In this document: positions 46,021 through 57,901 of the stretch, piece by piece
Layout: each line of letters opens with the position of its first letter
How positions within the stretch are numbered: the first letter of the stretch is position 1
From: Ulva prolifera
Lineage: Eukaryota > Chlorophyta > Ulvophyceae > Ulvales > Ulvaceae
Direction: 5' to 3'
Length of the DNA: 64,000 nt
Assembly (NCBI GenBank): GCA_023078555.1
Contig: CM041197.1
Location: forward strand, 9,475,679 to 9,539,678
The notes under the pieces: generated by a model
Database searches by the model: none
The model's input: only the letters and a program-made list of their open reading frames with translations
Told to the model about the DNA's origin: nothing
Made by a program: the position numbers and the translations under genes

Positions 46021-46507
46021 TTTGTAGTCTCCTGTGATTGTCTGTCATTTTCACTGATTGGTTTGTTGTGTTTGGCTGTCCTCCTGCCACGGACATTGCC
46101 ATCTAGGATTGCTTTCTTGTCCTGCGTGCTTTTGGGCAGTTGGCCTTTTTTGTCGTGCGGCTGCTTCCACACGAGCTGGAGGTGGTGCAGGCGTGCATCT
46201 GCATGCCTCTGCATGCATGCATTTCCCGCGTTTGTGGGCGGCGTGATGTACCTTATCCCGTTATCTTATCTCGTGTCGGATTTCTGAGTTCTGGGTGTTT
46301 CTTCCGGTCTCAGTCAGTCTCGCTCTAGAGGACTGCATATAAGGTAACTTGTGACCTGGTTCGGTGTTGGTTGCTTGACTCACGTAGGCGTCTGATGAGG
46401 CCCTTTGGCGAGGCCGCAACATGCTATGCCGGTCTGTGATGGTCATGTAATACAGCACCAACCAGTGAACTTTTCTACCTCTATTAGTACATCACACTAC
46501 CGCAAGA

Positions 46508-46545
46508 TGGTTACAGACGAGTGAACGGGAGAAGACCAACACCAC
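46508..46545 (-). mobile_element. diverged LINE 3' tail fragment
   Basis: GTTACAGACGAGTGAACGGG followed by AGAAGACCAACACC parallels the minus-strand tail of the LINE at 20340 (TTACAAAAGAGTGAACGGG). Confidence 0.55.
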
Positions 46546-46915
46546 CGCTGCAGTGAGTCCCGCTCTCAGCATGCAGCACTCCACGTGACGACACCGCACC
46601 ACGTAGATGATAAGCATGAATCTTGACAGTTCCATCAGCTGGGCTCGGGCCCAACATTTACTGCATGAGATCAGTTGCAGCTGAGTCTCGGTGCAGCGCT
46701 GCGCATCTTTGGTGCAAGCACTAAACAAGGCAGCAGCACTGCTAGCGCTCGCCCCCCCTCCCTCCCCTCCCTCCCTCCACTCGCCGTTCCCGGTACTTGA
46801 AGGAGTTTCAGTCTGGCTGCGCTGCTACTCACACGTGCACACGCATACAGACCAACCCAGCAGCGCCGCGGCGCCGCAGTGCTTCGTCAATTCTGCATTG
46901 CCACACAGGCCACAG

Positions 46916-47070
46916 GACTATGTCGGCACTACGGTTCCCGCAGCAGCTACAGGACAGCTCGTACTATTTGCAATGGCCCGCGCCTGGCCCCGAGATGACC
47001 CTCCCGACGATTCTAAAGTCGCCTCGCAGTCCGACAAGCTACACATCTTAAGTTTGAACCGTACAGTCCC
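46916..47070 (+). CDS. possible exon, unidentified
   Basis: From a GCCACAG acceptor to a CCAG|GTGAGC donor the plus strand is open and reads DYVGTTVPAAATGQLVLFAM then ARAWPRDDPPDDSKVASQSD. Both flanking splice signals are good, but no partner exon or family was found. Confidence 0.25.
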
Positions 47071-47309
47071 AGGTGAGCTAGTCAAATCTGGGTTTCACCC
47101 ACATACTGCCACAACGTTAACGTGCCTGCAGGCACGGGCGCCTGAGCTCACAGCATCGACATCGCTGCAGTGCATGGCAGCCACCGACATATCCGACCCC
47201 GTGCACGCGGGGAAGCCGCCTTCAAGCGACATGGCTGTGACCTGACTCAGCCTGTCGACACTGCGGAATGGCAGCTGGGAATCGGCCAGTCTAGCTGCCG
47301 CTCCCCCAG

Positions 47310-50300
47310 TCACCACTCAGGCATCACCACGCTGCCACCGCCATTGGGACTCCGGCCACAGTGGTTGCCGGCAGGAAGCAGATCCAGGTGAGGCGGTGCG
47401 GGGGCGCGGACGCAGATCACGTGACGATACCTCTGCGGCACGCAACGGCAAACCCTCCCCCCCTCGACACCTGCATGCGGCAGGGTAGCCTGTCGCAGTT
47501 GGATGCTCTGTCTGCAGAGTCCGCCGGCGCCACCCCTCTGGCGGCACATGTGGCAGATCCTCACATGGATAAGCCTGCGGCGGCGGCAGACTCGCGGCTG
47601 CAGTGTGCCGAAACATGAGGTGACAAATGCTGTACATGCATGACGCCGTCGCATGTGGGACCAGATGCAAATGCCTAGGGTGCAAATCGGCAGACGGCGG
47701 CAGTGCTGGAAACGGGCGGGCGAACCTCTACCATGCCATGCAATGCATGATGCCAATGCATAAGAGATCACGGTACAAATCGGCAGGCGGGGTCAGTACT
47801 GACGAGAGGCGGGCGGACCTCGGCCATGCCGTGCGATGCAGAGCACGCGTCCAGCAGGCGCTGGGTCTGCCCGGCCAGCGCGGACGCCTCGCCGGCGGCT
47901 CTTGACGCCTCCACGACGACACACGTTGCCTCGCACAGCACGCTCCGCGCAGCGGCATCCTCCAGCACGCCCGGCTGCGTGCCGGCCGCGCGGAGCACCA
48001 CCAGATCGAACCGTTCACCCTCTTGTTGCTCCTGCAGATGCATGGAGCTCATGCGTGGTATCGGGCAAATCGGGGCGCTGCAGCGCGTGCACAGAAGTGG
48101 CGGGGTGTCAGGGTAAAGGACGTGGATTTACTTGGCCATATCCTTTTGGAACATTGACAACCCCGGATGATTAGGCGCACATATGCCACCTGGAAACACT
48201 CTCTAGAGGACCGTACGAAGTTCACAGCGCCTACTCCTATGCTATGCGAGGTGGTCACGCACGGCTGGAGGCCACAGGTGCACTGAAGCGTGCCTGCTGG
48301 GCCTGGTTGGCATACATACGATGGATTCGGGACAGACTCCTTTGCCTGTCCCCGGATATCGATGTTGCAGGATGTTGTGTGGACAGAGCTGGAGTCACAA
48401 TTACACTGCTGCGGCTGCAGCACCCTGGATGTACCACAAAACAGAACAAACTCTACAGAATCACATGCTTGATCATGTACCTCCTAGTCAGTATACTACT
48501 CTAAACGAGGCCACTGATTTCATTACATATCTGTGACAATATTCAGTTGCACCGCTACGCCTGGAATCTCCTCGGAAGACAGCGGCTTGCAGTGCAGCTG
48601 AACAGCATTGGCGATGCACTTAGCAGTAGTGGTGCCTCTCTACCACGTTTCCCACAAAGCATTGATCGGCAAGTCAGCAACAGCCAGACAGACAAGCACC
48701 TAGCACACACAAATCCGCCTCCTGCCAGACACTCCAGCCACACCCCGCAACACATCCTCCTTCAGATTGCTCTCATCGACAAATTGTAAAGGGCGTTGGT
48801 AGCACTGCCGCATACCCCCGAACGGACACGGCAACAACGTGGTGCTCTAGACACCATCATGAACAGCACACATGATCACGGGGACTGCAGGAAGCCCGCA
48901 CGGCACACCTGGAGCTCGGACAGACGCACAGCCTGCGCGGCATCTCCCATGTTCCCGCCACTACCGCCCGCCCCCGCCGCAGGAGACAGCTCCACATCTG
49001 CAACGCCAGTGGCGGTCAGGAGCGCATGCGTGCACGTCACGGCGCCGGCGTCGGCGAGCGCACGCAGGTTCGACTCCGCGAGGGCGAAGAGCCCGCGGTC
49101 AGCCTCGAGCGCTGTGAGGCGCATGTGGAAGTGGAGGAGGTGCGCGAGGAGGAGCGGCACGGCTCCGGAGCGCGCCCCGGCGATGAGGACCGAGGGGGCG
49201 GGGCCGCCGGGAGGGGCGGCGACGAGGGGGCCGAGCGGCCGCAGCACATCGAGGGTGTCTGTGCAGAACGCCTACAGCAGCGCGGACCACAGTGCAACGA
49301 CGCACGTGAAGCTGTTGGTGGAATCAGGCAGTGGAATTGTTGACCGTGGTCCGCGGGTCCTGTGAAGCTGAGCTGCTGGGTGGTTCAGCACACTCATGCG
49401 GTCAGGCGATGCAAGCCAGCTACGTACTCCTGGGAAGACTTCTCGAGAAGTCGGGTTGCTGTACCTATGCATGTAGAGCCCTTGCTTGCTTGTGCATCAT
49501 TTGGCAGATGCATTCAACAATTCGCGTACGAGAGTGCCCCACACGTCGAAACGCCCTGAAACACCCTTGCCCAGATCGGCCAAGGCCCCCCAAAGAGCCC
49601 ATGCCGAGCCCGATCCAATGCCCAGACGCCGCTGCCAGAATACATCAGTAGCCGCACCTGCTGCACCTCTGCAAGGTCCGGGCCTCCGCGCCGCACATGC
49701 ATGCGGTACTCCCGCGGCGACGCCGCCGCCTCCGCACCACGCCTCTGCGTGCCGCACGCCGGCGTCTCGATTGTGAGGCTGTCCAGCTCACCACCTCCTC
49801 GCTGCGCTCCGTGCTGCCCTGCTGTGGCCGGCGCGAACGCGGCGGCGGCGGCGCCCACCGTTTCCTGGAGGGCCCCACAGTCCGCTTTGGTGCCGTTTAC
49901 GACAAAGGTGGAATGACGCAGGCAGTCGAGGGGGCTCGTAGGGTCCGCAGCGTGCACCTCGTGGCTCCGGCCTGAACAACAGGACACCCCGTTGATTGGG
50001 CACGCCCCTGTGCTGCGTGTGCTGGGCTGTCCGGCCCTCTGGCTCTGCTGCAGCTCGCCGGTGCGAGCGCTCGCACATCGGCCAGCCCTCAGAGCATCAG
50101 TGTTCACAATGATGAAACACGGAAGAGGACACGCCCCGGGACACGGGTGCGCGGCTTGAGGCAGGGTCTGTGCTATGCAGCCATGCCGCACAGCACGCAC
50201 AGCACGCGCAGCAGCGAGCGCATCCGTGTCGTGTGTTCAGCTGCACTGCAGCAGCTTCCGCCCCGGCGCGCACGGACGCGCGGCGCCGCGCCTGACCAGC

Positions 50301-50899
50301 CGTACCGGCGGCCCGGCCAGCAGCAGCCTGTGATCGTGTTGGCTATTTCCTCGCAGTCACGCAAAGGCAGCTGGGAGCGAACCATGTGTGCCGATTTGTC
50401 TCACTAGCTTCCCCCAGAATGAGCGTGCCCCCGTTGTGCCCTCCGCGTGCGCCGCATGCTCCACGCTGTGGCCCACCGCACCCCCGCCTCCCGTTAACCC
50501 TACCCCCGCACCCTCCGCCGATGCTGCACCGCCAGCGTACCCAGCCTCCGCACCCACCTGCCCCCCCGCATCTCCCGCAGCATGGTCAAATTCCGCTGCG
50601 ATCGGGCTCACGCTGAACCCAGGCAGGTGCCCGGGGATTGCAGGGGTGTGCCGAGCGGTGAGGTCGGGGGTTGTGGAGGGGGGATGCGGTGGGGGTGTGG
50701 GCAGGGGCCCGAGGTCGGGGAGGGAGGTGCCCTTCGGAAGTATGAGGACGGCGGCGCCGGCGAGCGCGGCGACGAGGGCGACGGAGAGGAGGAGCTCCGC
50801 GAGGGGGGAGAGGGAGCAGGCGGCGAGGGTGACGAGGCGCGCGCGGCGGCGGCTGCTGTCCACCTTCCGCCCGTCGCGCGTGCCGCTGCGCAAGTACAT
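47310..50899 (-). CDS. membrane-anchored FkbM-like SAM-dependent methyltransferase
   Basis: Minus-strand exons: 50405-50899; an exon ending at 49658 whose start (about 49960-50035) is unsure; 48909-49271; 47819-48031; and a possible last exon 47310-47432. All checked joins are phase 0. The N-terminus (start 50899 MYLRSGTRDGRKVD, or in-frame 51031) is basic, then has one hydrophobic span (ELLLSVALVAALAGAAVLIL): a type II signal-anchor layout, suggesting Golgi/ER. After a Pro-rich stem, exon 3 holds the SAM-binding core: SVLIAGARSGAVPLLLA (motif I) and LTALEADRGLFALAESNL (acidic residue ending strand 2). Exon 4 gives FDLVVLRAAG and VLCEATCVVVEA. The order fits FkbM-family methyltransferases, which O-methylate sugars and other substrates; the substrate is unknown. 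Confidence 0.6.
48110..48200 (+). repeat. short dispersed repeat, family S (intronic copy)
   Basis: TGGATTTACTTGGCCATATCC, AACATTGACAACCCCGGATG and CACATATGCCACCTGGAAAC. It lies within an intron of the methyltransferase gene, on the opposite strand. Confidence 0.55.
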
Positions 50900-51039
50900 C
50901 GTGCCTGACTCACACTCCTTGCTGGACTGGGGCTGCAGAACGGAGAGGAGGGTTGTGGAGGGGGAGGGGCGCAGAGGAAGTTGAGGCTGTTGGCTGCACA
51001 GGTTCAGGTGGAGGTGACGCTGGAAAAGCATTGCTGCGG

Positions 51040-52529
51040 CATATGGAGCGTGCTGCGGATGTTTGATAGATGCAGACCCAGGCTTTGAGGATCAGTTGGG
51101 GTGCCGTCCTTTGGCACGTGCCAGATGGGTGTATTCATGTGCAAGGTTGGCATATGCTTGGATGCTGTTTGAACGGCGAGAGTGGCAGCTACTGCCTTGG
51201 ATTTGGACTGGGTAGATAGGTTGTAACCAGCGGTGTATGCTGCGCATCGGCGGCATCAGGCCTGGGGAGCATCTGGCGGAAGCAATTGCACCATGCATGA
51301 ATCTGACACAAATGCATCAGGTATCAGTCTCATAAGCACTCAGCGCCAGGCCAGATACTCGAACTAGAGCTGATCCTACTAGATTGCGTGGACGGCGGTG
51401 AGCCTGGCCATGCTGGTCCAGCTTCGTGCGTGACAAGAGCTCTACAGAGTCGAGTGCTGCCTCAGCTGCAGAACGACACTTGCCTCGCCAGACAGCCTCG
51501 AAAGTCACCAGAGCTCCAAAAACTGCCGGTCCATACGAGGAAGCTATCCGACCGAACTGCTGGAGATGTGTCAAAGACAGCGTCGATGAAGTGTGACAGA
51601 CAGGACGGCCCATGCACTTTTGTCAACAGGTACCATGTTGCGTACACAGACCTGGCCTGCAAGTGATGATGACCCTTCGCTCACATGCAGATCAAAATTA
51701 TCGGTAGCCGTTTTCAAAGGCAAGACTGCTTATGCACTGACATAGGTAGACATGCACTTACAACACTGAGGCAGGCATCTCGCGACAGCCCAAGCGGGTG
51801 GGCACGGAATCACATACTCATCACCGCGTGCAGATGCGACTCCACTCTGAATGAACATGATGCGAAGATCAAAACTCTGCTTGTGTTCACGTAGCGTGCT
51901 GTTGGGCTTCGTATGGCTTGAGGTGTCCACGAGCATTGCGAGGCATCGCGATGTCCACCCGAAGCTTCAGTGCGCGTTTACGGCGCACGGAGCCATGAGA
52001 TCTGTGCAAATGCTGCACCTCCGCTGCAACATCATATCGTGGAATGCCTGAGAATTGGTTGCTGTAATCAAGGCGGTGACATCGATCGAGCTGTTGGGGG
52101 AGCAACGTCAGCCAGTGCGCGCTGTGGGCGCTGAACAAAGCATAGCCTCTGCGTCAGCAACGCTGTGCCGCTATCCTAGAGTTCCAGTAGTCCCGATATA
52201 CGTACCGGGACACCCACAGAGCCGAACATTTGTTCGCAATCCGGGAGTCGTTCTCCGTAGGTAATGTACACAAGCGGTAATGCCCCCGCTGCATGACTGA
52301 GACTGTGCTGGATCAGCTCGGTCTGTGGCATGTCCTCATAGCAAGTCTGCTGCTACTGCGCGTCTTCTACTCCTCGACATCTGGGACTCCATCGTGCTGC
52401 TCGTTCATCTGGGGCTGTTCTGCCAATCCATCTGCAGATCGACTTTGAGGCTGCGCCGAACACACTGTGTTCTTCGCCCTCCTGATCGCAGCCATGTGAG
52501 GGCTTCATATCAGCGCTCTGCTGTTTAGC
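51040..52529. other. intergenic, divergent promoter region
   Basis: Separates the minus-strand methyltransferase from the plus-strand acetyltransferase. No gene or repeat was recognised; it should contain both 5' regions. Confidence 0.35.
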
Positions 52530-54400
52530 ATGGGGCGGGAGGAGGGTACGCCGAAGGACGGAACAGCACCAGGCGCGACCCAGCTGTGCACATATCAAGG
52601 GAACACTTGAAATGCAGCGTCAGCGGCACAAGACTGCTCACATTCTCACGTATCCGTGTGTCTGTTCAGAGTTTCAGCTGAGACCATGTCGTCCCCCAGA
52701 TTGTGAAGCGATCAAGGAAGCCCACACTCAAGTGCTTCCTATCCAGTACGAAGATGACTTCTTCCAGCGAATTTGCTGGAGCAAAGGCACATATTCGGCT
52801 GTCTACGCTGCACCAGTATCGGATCAACACCGGCTGGCTGGATTCCTGTCTGCACGGCGCATGCCTCTCAAGTACTTCTGCTTCAACGATCGCCAAGCCT
52901 TACATCAGGCGGGCGTGAGTCTGCAGCTCGAAGACCAGGTCCTGTACCTATTGACCATTGGCGTTGTTCCCGAATTCCGGCGTCAAGGAGTGGCAGGCCT
53001 GATGATTCGTTTCGCTGTTGAGGTATGCAGATGCCGGTCTCCAACCTGCTGCAGTCAATCTGGGGGCAACATACGATACGGCAAAGTCAACGTCAAGCCG
53101 TGATCTGCAACGCTGGAACCAGTTCAGCTGATCGTGACGAGCTGATCGTGACGCCCTCGTTTCTCGTGCGCAGTACAGGCTTGCACCACACAGCAACACT
53201 GTGCAAGCTGAGGACGGCCACAACGTTTCGATGACACAATCCTCACATGAAGCCAGTTGCACATTACTTTGTCTCGGCCATAACTTCATCTCGGCCATCT
53301 CGGTGCTCCTGCAGCTTACGCATGCGGGTTTCTTGGTTTTACATGGCACCGCTTGGTCAATCAACCCATGCTCGCCATCGCTTCCAGCTGCAACGCAATC
53401 ACTTAAGACTATTCAAGGCATCGTCCCACCAGGCATGCCATAGAGCAACCTGCCACAACGCAGACAGCCATGCAGCTGCAGTGATGGACTGGCAATGCCC
53501 GGTCTTGTGGTCATGCACGCTGCACACTGCAGGGCGGTGCTAACGTGGCCCCATCGAGTGCAGGCGGCACGCGATCAGGGCTGTCACGCGGTCATGCTCC
53601 ACACCAAGTGCGGCAACGACGTCGCCTCGTCCCTCTACAGAAAGCACCACTTCATCTGCCTCCGCCGCCACCGTGGCTTCTACCGCCTGCCGTCGCCGCA
53701 GGCCCCCCCCGAGGAGCAGACCGTGCATGACGGGCTAGTCTTTGCACTGCCGCTTCGTGCGACCAACACCCCCCACCACCCCCACGCCGCCCGCCCGAGC
53801 TTCCTCGTCGATGCCGCGGCCGCATGCCGGTCCCCCTGTACACACTCCACGGCGGCGAAACCTCGCGCGCGTGTAGTGGCGGCGCCGCCGGGCACGGCCG
53901 CCGTGCCTGACGTTGAGGGCGGGGGCGGGGCCGTGGATGACCCTGACGAGTTCCAGTTGTGCTTTGAGGAGCCGGGCACGCCGCGGGGGCTGTGGGCGGG
54001 GACGTGCGCGGCGGCACTCGCGCGCTCAGCTCACGGTGCGCTGTGTGCTGTGCTGGGCGGCATGGCCGCGCTGCTGCCGCTGCGGGGGTGGCTCAGCATG
54101 CGCGTCACGGAGCACCGCGGTGCACCTAAGGCTGCGGCTGGCGCCCCAGGCGGGTGTGCGCTGCGGTGGGGGGGCCCCGGGAAGATATCCGGGGAGGCCG
54201 TGAAGTGTCCACGAGGGGCCCCTACTGTGGTGGACCTCGAGGCTGGGATTCCAGACGGAGACCGGGGCGCGGCGGACGCAGAAGCGGGCTGCCGTGCTGT
54301 GGCATCGGAAACCTCCGGTGGGGGCCACGGGCCCCCTGCATCGAGCGATGATGGAGTCGCAGGCCTGTTCCGGAGGCTGTTCAAGCGCACGAGGCGGTGA
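52530..54400 (+). CDS. NAA60-like N-alpha-acetyltransferase (GNAT) with C-terminal extension
   Basis: Three phase-checked exons: 52530-52545, 52670-53022 and 53564-54400 (TGA), 401 residues. The tiny first exon (MGREE plus one base) follows an in-frame TGA and ends at a GGTACGC donor, giving MGREEEFQLRPCRPPD. The GNAT domain shows LRPCRPPDCEAIKEAH, a YEDDFFQRICW segment, LYLLTIGVVPEFRRQGVAGL (strand 4 and the RxxGxA acetyl-CoA loop), VMLHTKCGNDVASSLYRKHHF and RHRGFYRL. This order matches NAA60/HAT4, which acetylates N-termini of membrane proteins on the Golgi or plasma membrane. The C-terminal 200 residues are unusual: Pro/Ala-rich, then a hydrophobic stretch (ALCAVLGGMAALLPLRGW) that could anchor it, and a basic end LFRRLFKRTRR. 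Confidence 0.8.
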
Positions 54401-55583
54401 GCCTGTGTGCGCAGGATGCTGATACGGTCGATGATGTGAGACTCACGCAGAGGCCTCGATGGTAGCCGTGCGATTGCATCTTCGACGTCGGATGTGAATG
54501 TTGTTTTGGGGCCCCTCGCTTGTTTCCCGATTACGATTTTCCGTGAATGTTGGTCTACCTGTACCATAGATTACTGATTCCGTGAAGTATGTTGTCATGT
54601 TCTGCTCGTGGTGCTCGGCTGATCAGTTGGGGTAAAAAGAGACTGCATGTGGCGTGCTACATGTGGTGTGCTACAGGCAGGTGTGTGTGGGGTCAGCGTG
54701 CCAGGCTGGAGCTTTTCGACCTTCACAGCATCGGCCGCTGCTCAGGCTGTTTGTCCACATATATGGGTCGTGCAATCCTACAGTCCATGGCCGCGTTTTC
54801 GTTGCGCTGCCCGCCTCGACGCCTTTGTAACACATGCCGGTCGCGGTGCACGGGCTTGTCTGCTTCCGCGAGTTGAAACCATAGATCTTCCATAGAACAA
54901 TGGCACATCCTTCAGCACCCATGTTAATGAAGTGATCAGTGCCCTGTTCAGGATAGAGCGAATTATACCTAGAATTGCTTTGCTTTCACCGATAGCGGTG
55001 CCCTGGATCCACTGCGAGTTCACCTTGGCATTGAGCATGTTGTGCACAGCTGCATACTTTGCAGCAATAGAGTCTTGGAACGTCTGCTGGCCACGCCTGC
55101 AACGTGTGCTGAACGTCACTGTGAAATGTCGTGATTGAAGCAAGTGTCAGCCCTGGACATTCCTTGAGACTAGCGAGAGTGGGTCCTTACTGAGCTCAAA
55201 GGAAGGTGTGCCTGTGCGCCTGAGTTTGGGAAGAGCTATGGATGAGTGAGGAATCAGAGAGGATGGGACCTGGCATGAACGCCACATTAGCAGCTCATCT
55301 GCAAATCAGGGCTCCAACAGTGTTCTGAGTAATTCGCTCCCACTTGACCTGCACTCTGCAATGAATTTGACTCACGCCGCTGTCGGCATCATCAATGGCT
55401 GTGTGTTGCCTTGTGTGAAGTTGTGTATCAGGTGACATGGTGCAGATACCGCTGTCAGATATCAGGTGAATTCTGCAGAGACAGACAATATGACCCTTCG
55501 AATAGATGCAGCATTGTTGACCCTTCATTTGTGTAGATCTTGTGAAGATACAGTGCAAGCACGAGCCAAGTGCATGTGGTTAC
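54401..55583. other. no gene recognised
   Basis: 3' flank of the acetyltransferase. Short open frames occur on both strands without splice logic or recognisable motifs. Confidence 0.35.
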
Positions 55584-55976
55584 TCAAGTCGTTTGGGTCG
55601 AATGTGCATGATCGACCACTTCAGCGAGGCAAATGCCTCTTGTACTGAAATATCCTTGCACATTTATGCAGTGGCCATGCAGAAAATCAGGACGCAGTTG
55701 AAGGCAACGACATTCCGGTAATGCGCGCTCCTTTGTGCAACAAACGGGAAACCGGTGCGTTGCCGTGTTGGACAAGCCTGGATCCTGAACCGCGAAACCG
55801 AACAGAGGCACATACGTGGCCTTGCCTGTCGACGCCTTCGGCAGATCACGAATTCCTTCGAGTATGCGCTTGTCAAAGGGAGCGATGATCTCAATCTGAG
55901 GAAGAGGTGCTGTTTGCTGCGTGGCGACCTCGTCCAGCGCTCTTGCGAGGCATATCTCGAACGTCGTGCTCGTCAA
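55584..55976 (-). CDS. unidentified ORF beside duplicated segment
   Basis: The minus strand is open for 130 codons. The upstream two-thirds looks protein-like (FEICLARALDEVATQQ, PQIEIIAPFDKRILEGIRDL, ATYVPLFGFAVQDPGL), while the end does not. It abuts the duplicated host segment at 55985. No family recognised; it may be one exon of a longer gene whose neighbours I could not find. Confidence 0.3.
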   Translation of the reverse strand: MTSTTFEICLARALDEVATQQTAPLPQIEIIAPFDKRILEGIRDLPKASTGKATYVPLFGFAVQDPGLSNTATHRFPVCCTKERALPECRCLQLRPDFLHGHCINVQGYFSTRGICLAEVVDHAHSTQTT

Positions 55977-55984
55977 GCAGGCAT

Positions 55985-56395
55985 ATCTCTAGATACTGGA
56001 GCACACGGCAGGTTAGCAGCGCCCACATCTTGACGCAGAAGCTGCTCGCTCCACACATGCCGGTGTCTGGAGACTTGCAGTGAAAACAGAGTAGTCAAAG
56101 CCGCAGCTGCGCGCAGTTCGTCATTCCTGATGGTGATAAATATATTACCCTTTGTTCCGTCGAAATGGACACAATTCAGCTTGACGCAGCTGGTGCACAG
56201 CACTCGGCGCGCAGCACCGCAATGTACGGATGCCGAACACGTATTACGACACGCAAATGCCGAGGAAACACGACGCTCGCCAGTGCGCCGGACTGCCGGC
56301 ATGTAGTTTTGCTTGAACTGCTGTGTACAGCAGTGATCTGAATTGCCACGGCTGTTCCCACGGGCGGGGTGTTAGCTGCAGCTTTAGTACACCCC
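55985..56395 (-). repeat. duplicated host segment, copy 2 (pairs with 22115-22530)
   Basis: Shares nearly the whole 410-bp stretch with 22115-22530, beginning CTCTAGATACTGGAGCACAC and ending GGGCGGGGTGTTAGCTGCAG. Several small deletions (for example around 56228-56250) show the two copies are old. Confidence 0.6.
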
Positions 56396-56647
56396 TGAAA
56401 CCACAGCTGCAACAGGTGATTCGAGTGCGTCCGATCTTCTGCGACAGCTGGCACTGCTATCAAGGTCGGATCATACTCCGACAGCATTCCAGGGAGAGTA
56501 GGACCTGCTGGGCCTTGGAATGCATCCCGGGCTTGGACAGACGAGGCAGCCAGCTTCCAGAACGAGTGGAAGCATGCATGCATAATGAAGGTGCTGTCTG
56601 AATTTCGTTCTCAGCCACGCTGCAGTCTGGTGACAGTCTGTTGCAGG

Positions 56648-57901
56648 TGCTCAGGCCCACCGCCATGCCCATCATCAAACTTCTTCAGGATGCAGCTAAG
56701 TACACCCAGAAAGAAGTTACTGCACATGAAGAAAAAACAAACTTCCGCCCACCCACTCCAACCCACTCCAATGTGCATTGGACACTTGCCGTGCTGTCCA
56801 ATGCACATTCACCTTCACATGCCTCTGGCACTGCTGCCCCACCCCTGAACTGGTAGTCGCAGCCGCCCACTGCCAGAGCTGCTGGACGACAGCCATGTGG
56901 ACGTTAGTGAAGCATTGAATTATTGCAGATTTGAGGCAACCCCCCTGCCAGAGCAGCATCTGTTCCTCACCCGCTTCCGCTGCAGCGCAGTGCATGCATA
57001 TGTTTATGCTGTGGCAGACACACGCAAGCTCAGCCACCACAAGCCCAACACCGGCTCAAAGGCTCGCAGGCCTGCGAGCGTAACATCACCGCTAAGCTTC
57101 ACACACACGCAGGGTGCTAGTGCAGGCAGTGCTCCAGGCTAATTTTATTTTTCGTTTTAAGTGTGCACAATTGCGCCTCGGTCCGGCTGCCGCCCGGCCA
57201 CAGCAGAAAGTGTTCCCTGCCGTGTTCCCGCTGCACGCATGCCGCACGCATGCCAGACATGTCTGAAAGGGAAGCACGCCGGCCGGAAGCACGCACAAGA
57301 TCAGAGCCACTAGCGCCAGCGCCACCAGTGGCCACACGCATGCCAGCCTGTGTGCCTGCAGTTTCGCTGCCCCTTGGCCCGTGCATGCGCCGGCAAGGGC
57401 TGCACAGCTCTATGCTGTGGCTGCTTGCAGTGCAGCACAGGGCGCCTGCGGACGTGCTAGCCTGCTGGACGGCTGTCCCGGGCAGCATCCTCGGATCGCT
57501 GCTATGGATGGCCCGCAGCGATCCTGGGCTGGGCGTAATGCCCGGTGTTTGTTGTGGCCACCAGTGCTCTGCGATGCATTGGCCCGGGTTCTTAAGCAAT
57601 TGCAATATTCTGTATAGAATATATACACACGTTGCCGACACCCCAGCCAGTGGGCAGCAGCATGTACCTCATCTGCCCTTCTGAAGAAAGAGGGGGTGCC
57701 CGGGCGCCGCCCAGTGCGAAGGTGTGGGCGCACGCGTCGTGTCAGTGCCCATCTTGCTAGCGCTCCTGACCGTTGCCGATTCGTCCCTTCCCTTGCAGCC
57801 ACTGCCACCAGTGTTGGGCCCGGGCACCTTGCTCATGCCGTTGAACCAGCGTGATCTCCTGGGTCTGCTGAAAAGGTCGATCTCCAAGCAGAACAGCGCA
57901 T
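56648..57901 (+). CDS. possible multi-exon gene, unidentified
   Basis: Three plus-strand pieces start after good acceptors. About 56648 (after TTGCAG) reads VLRPTAMPIIKLLQDAAKYT. About 56930 (after TTGCAG) reads FEATPLPEQHLFLTRFRCS. About 57799 (after CTTGCAG) reads PLPPVLGPGTLLMPLNQRDL then LGLLKRSISKQNSA, stopping at TGA about 57900. The last looks like a real terminal exon. The exons between were not joined with confidence and no family is recognised. Confidence 0.25.
56770..56809. repeat. 14-bp perfect inverted repeat
   Basis: AATGTGCATTGGAC (56770-56783) and GTCCAATGCACATT (56796-56809), 12-base loop. Confidence 0.75.

Noticed and set aside
49514-50200. 228-codon minus-strand ORF taken as one gene
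   Set aside because: Only its middle part matches an exon of the methyltransferase; the ends run into introns.
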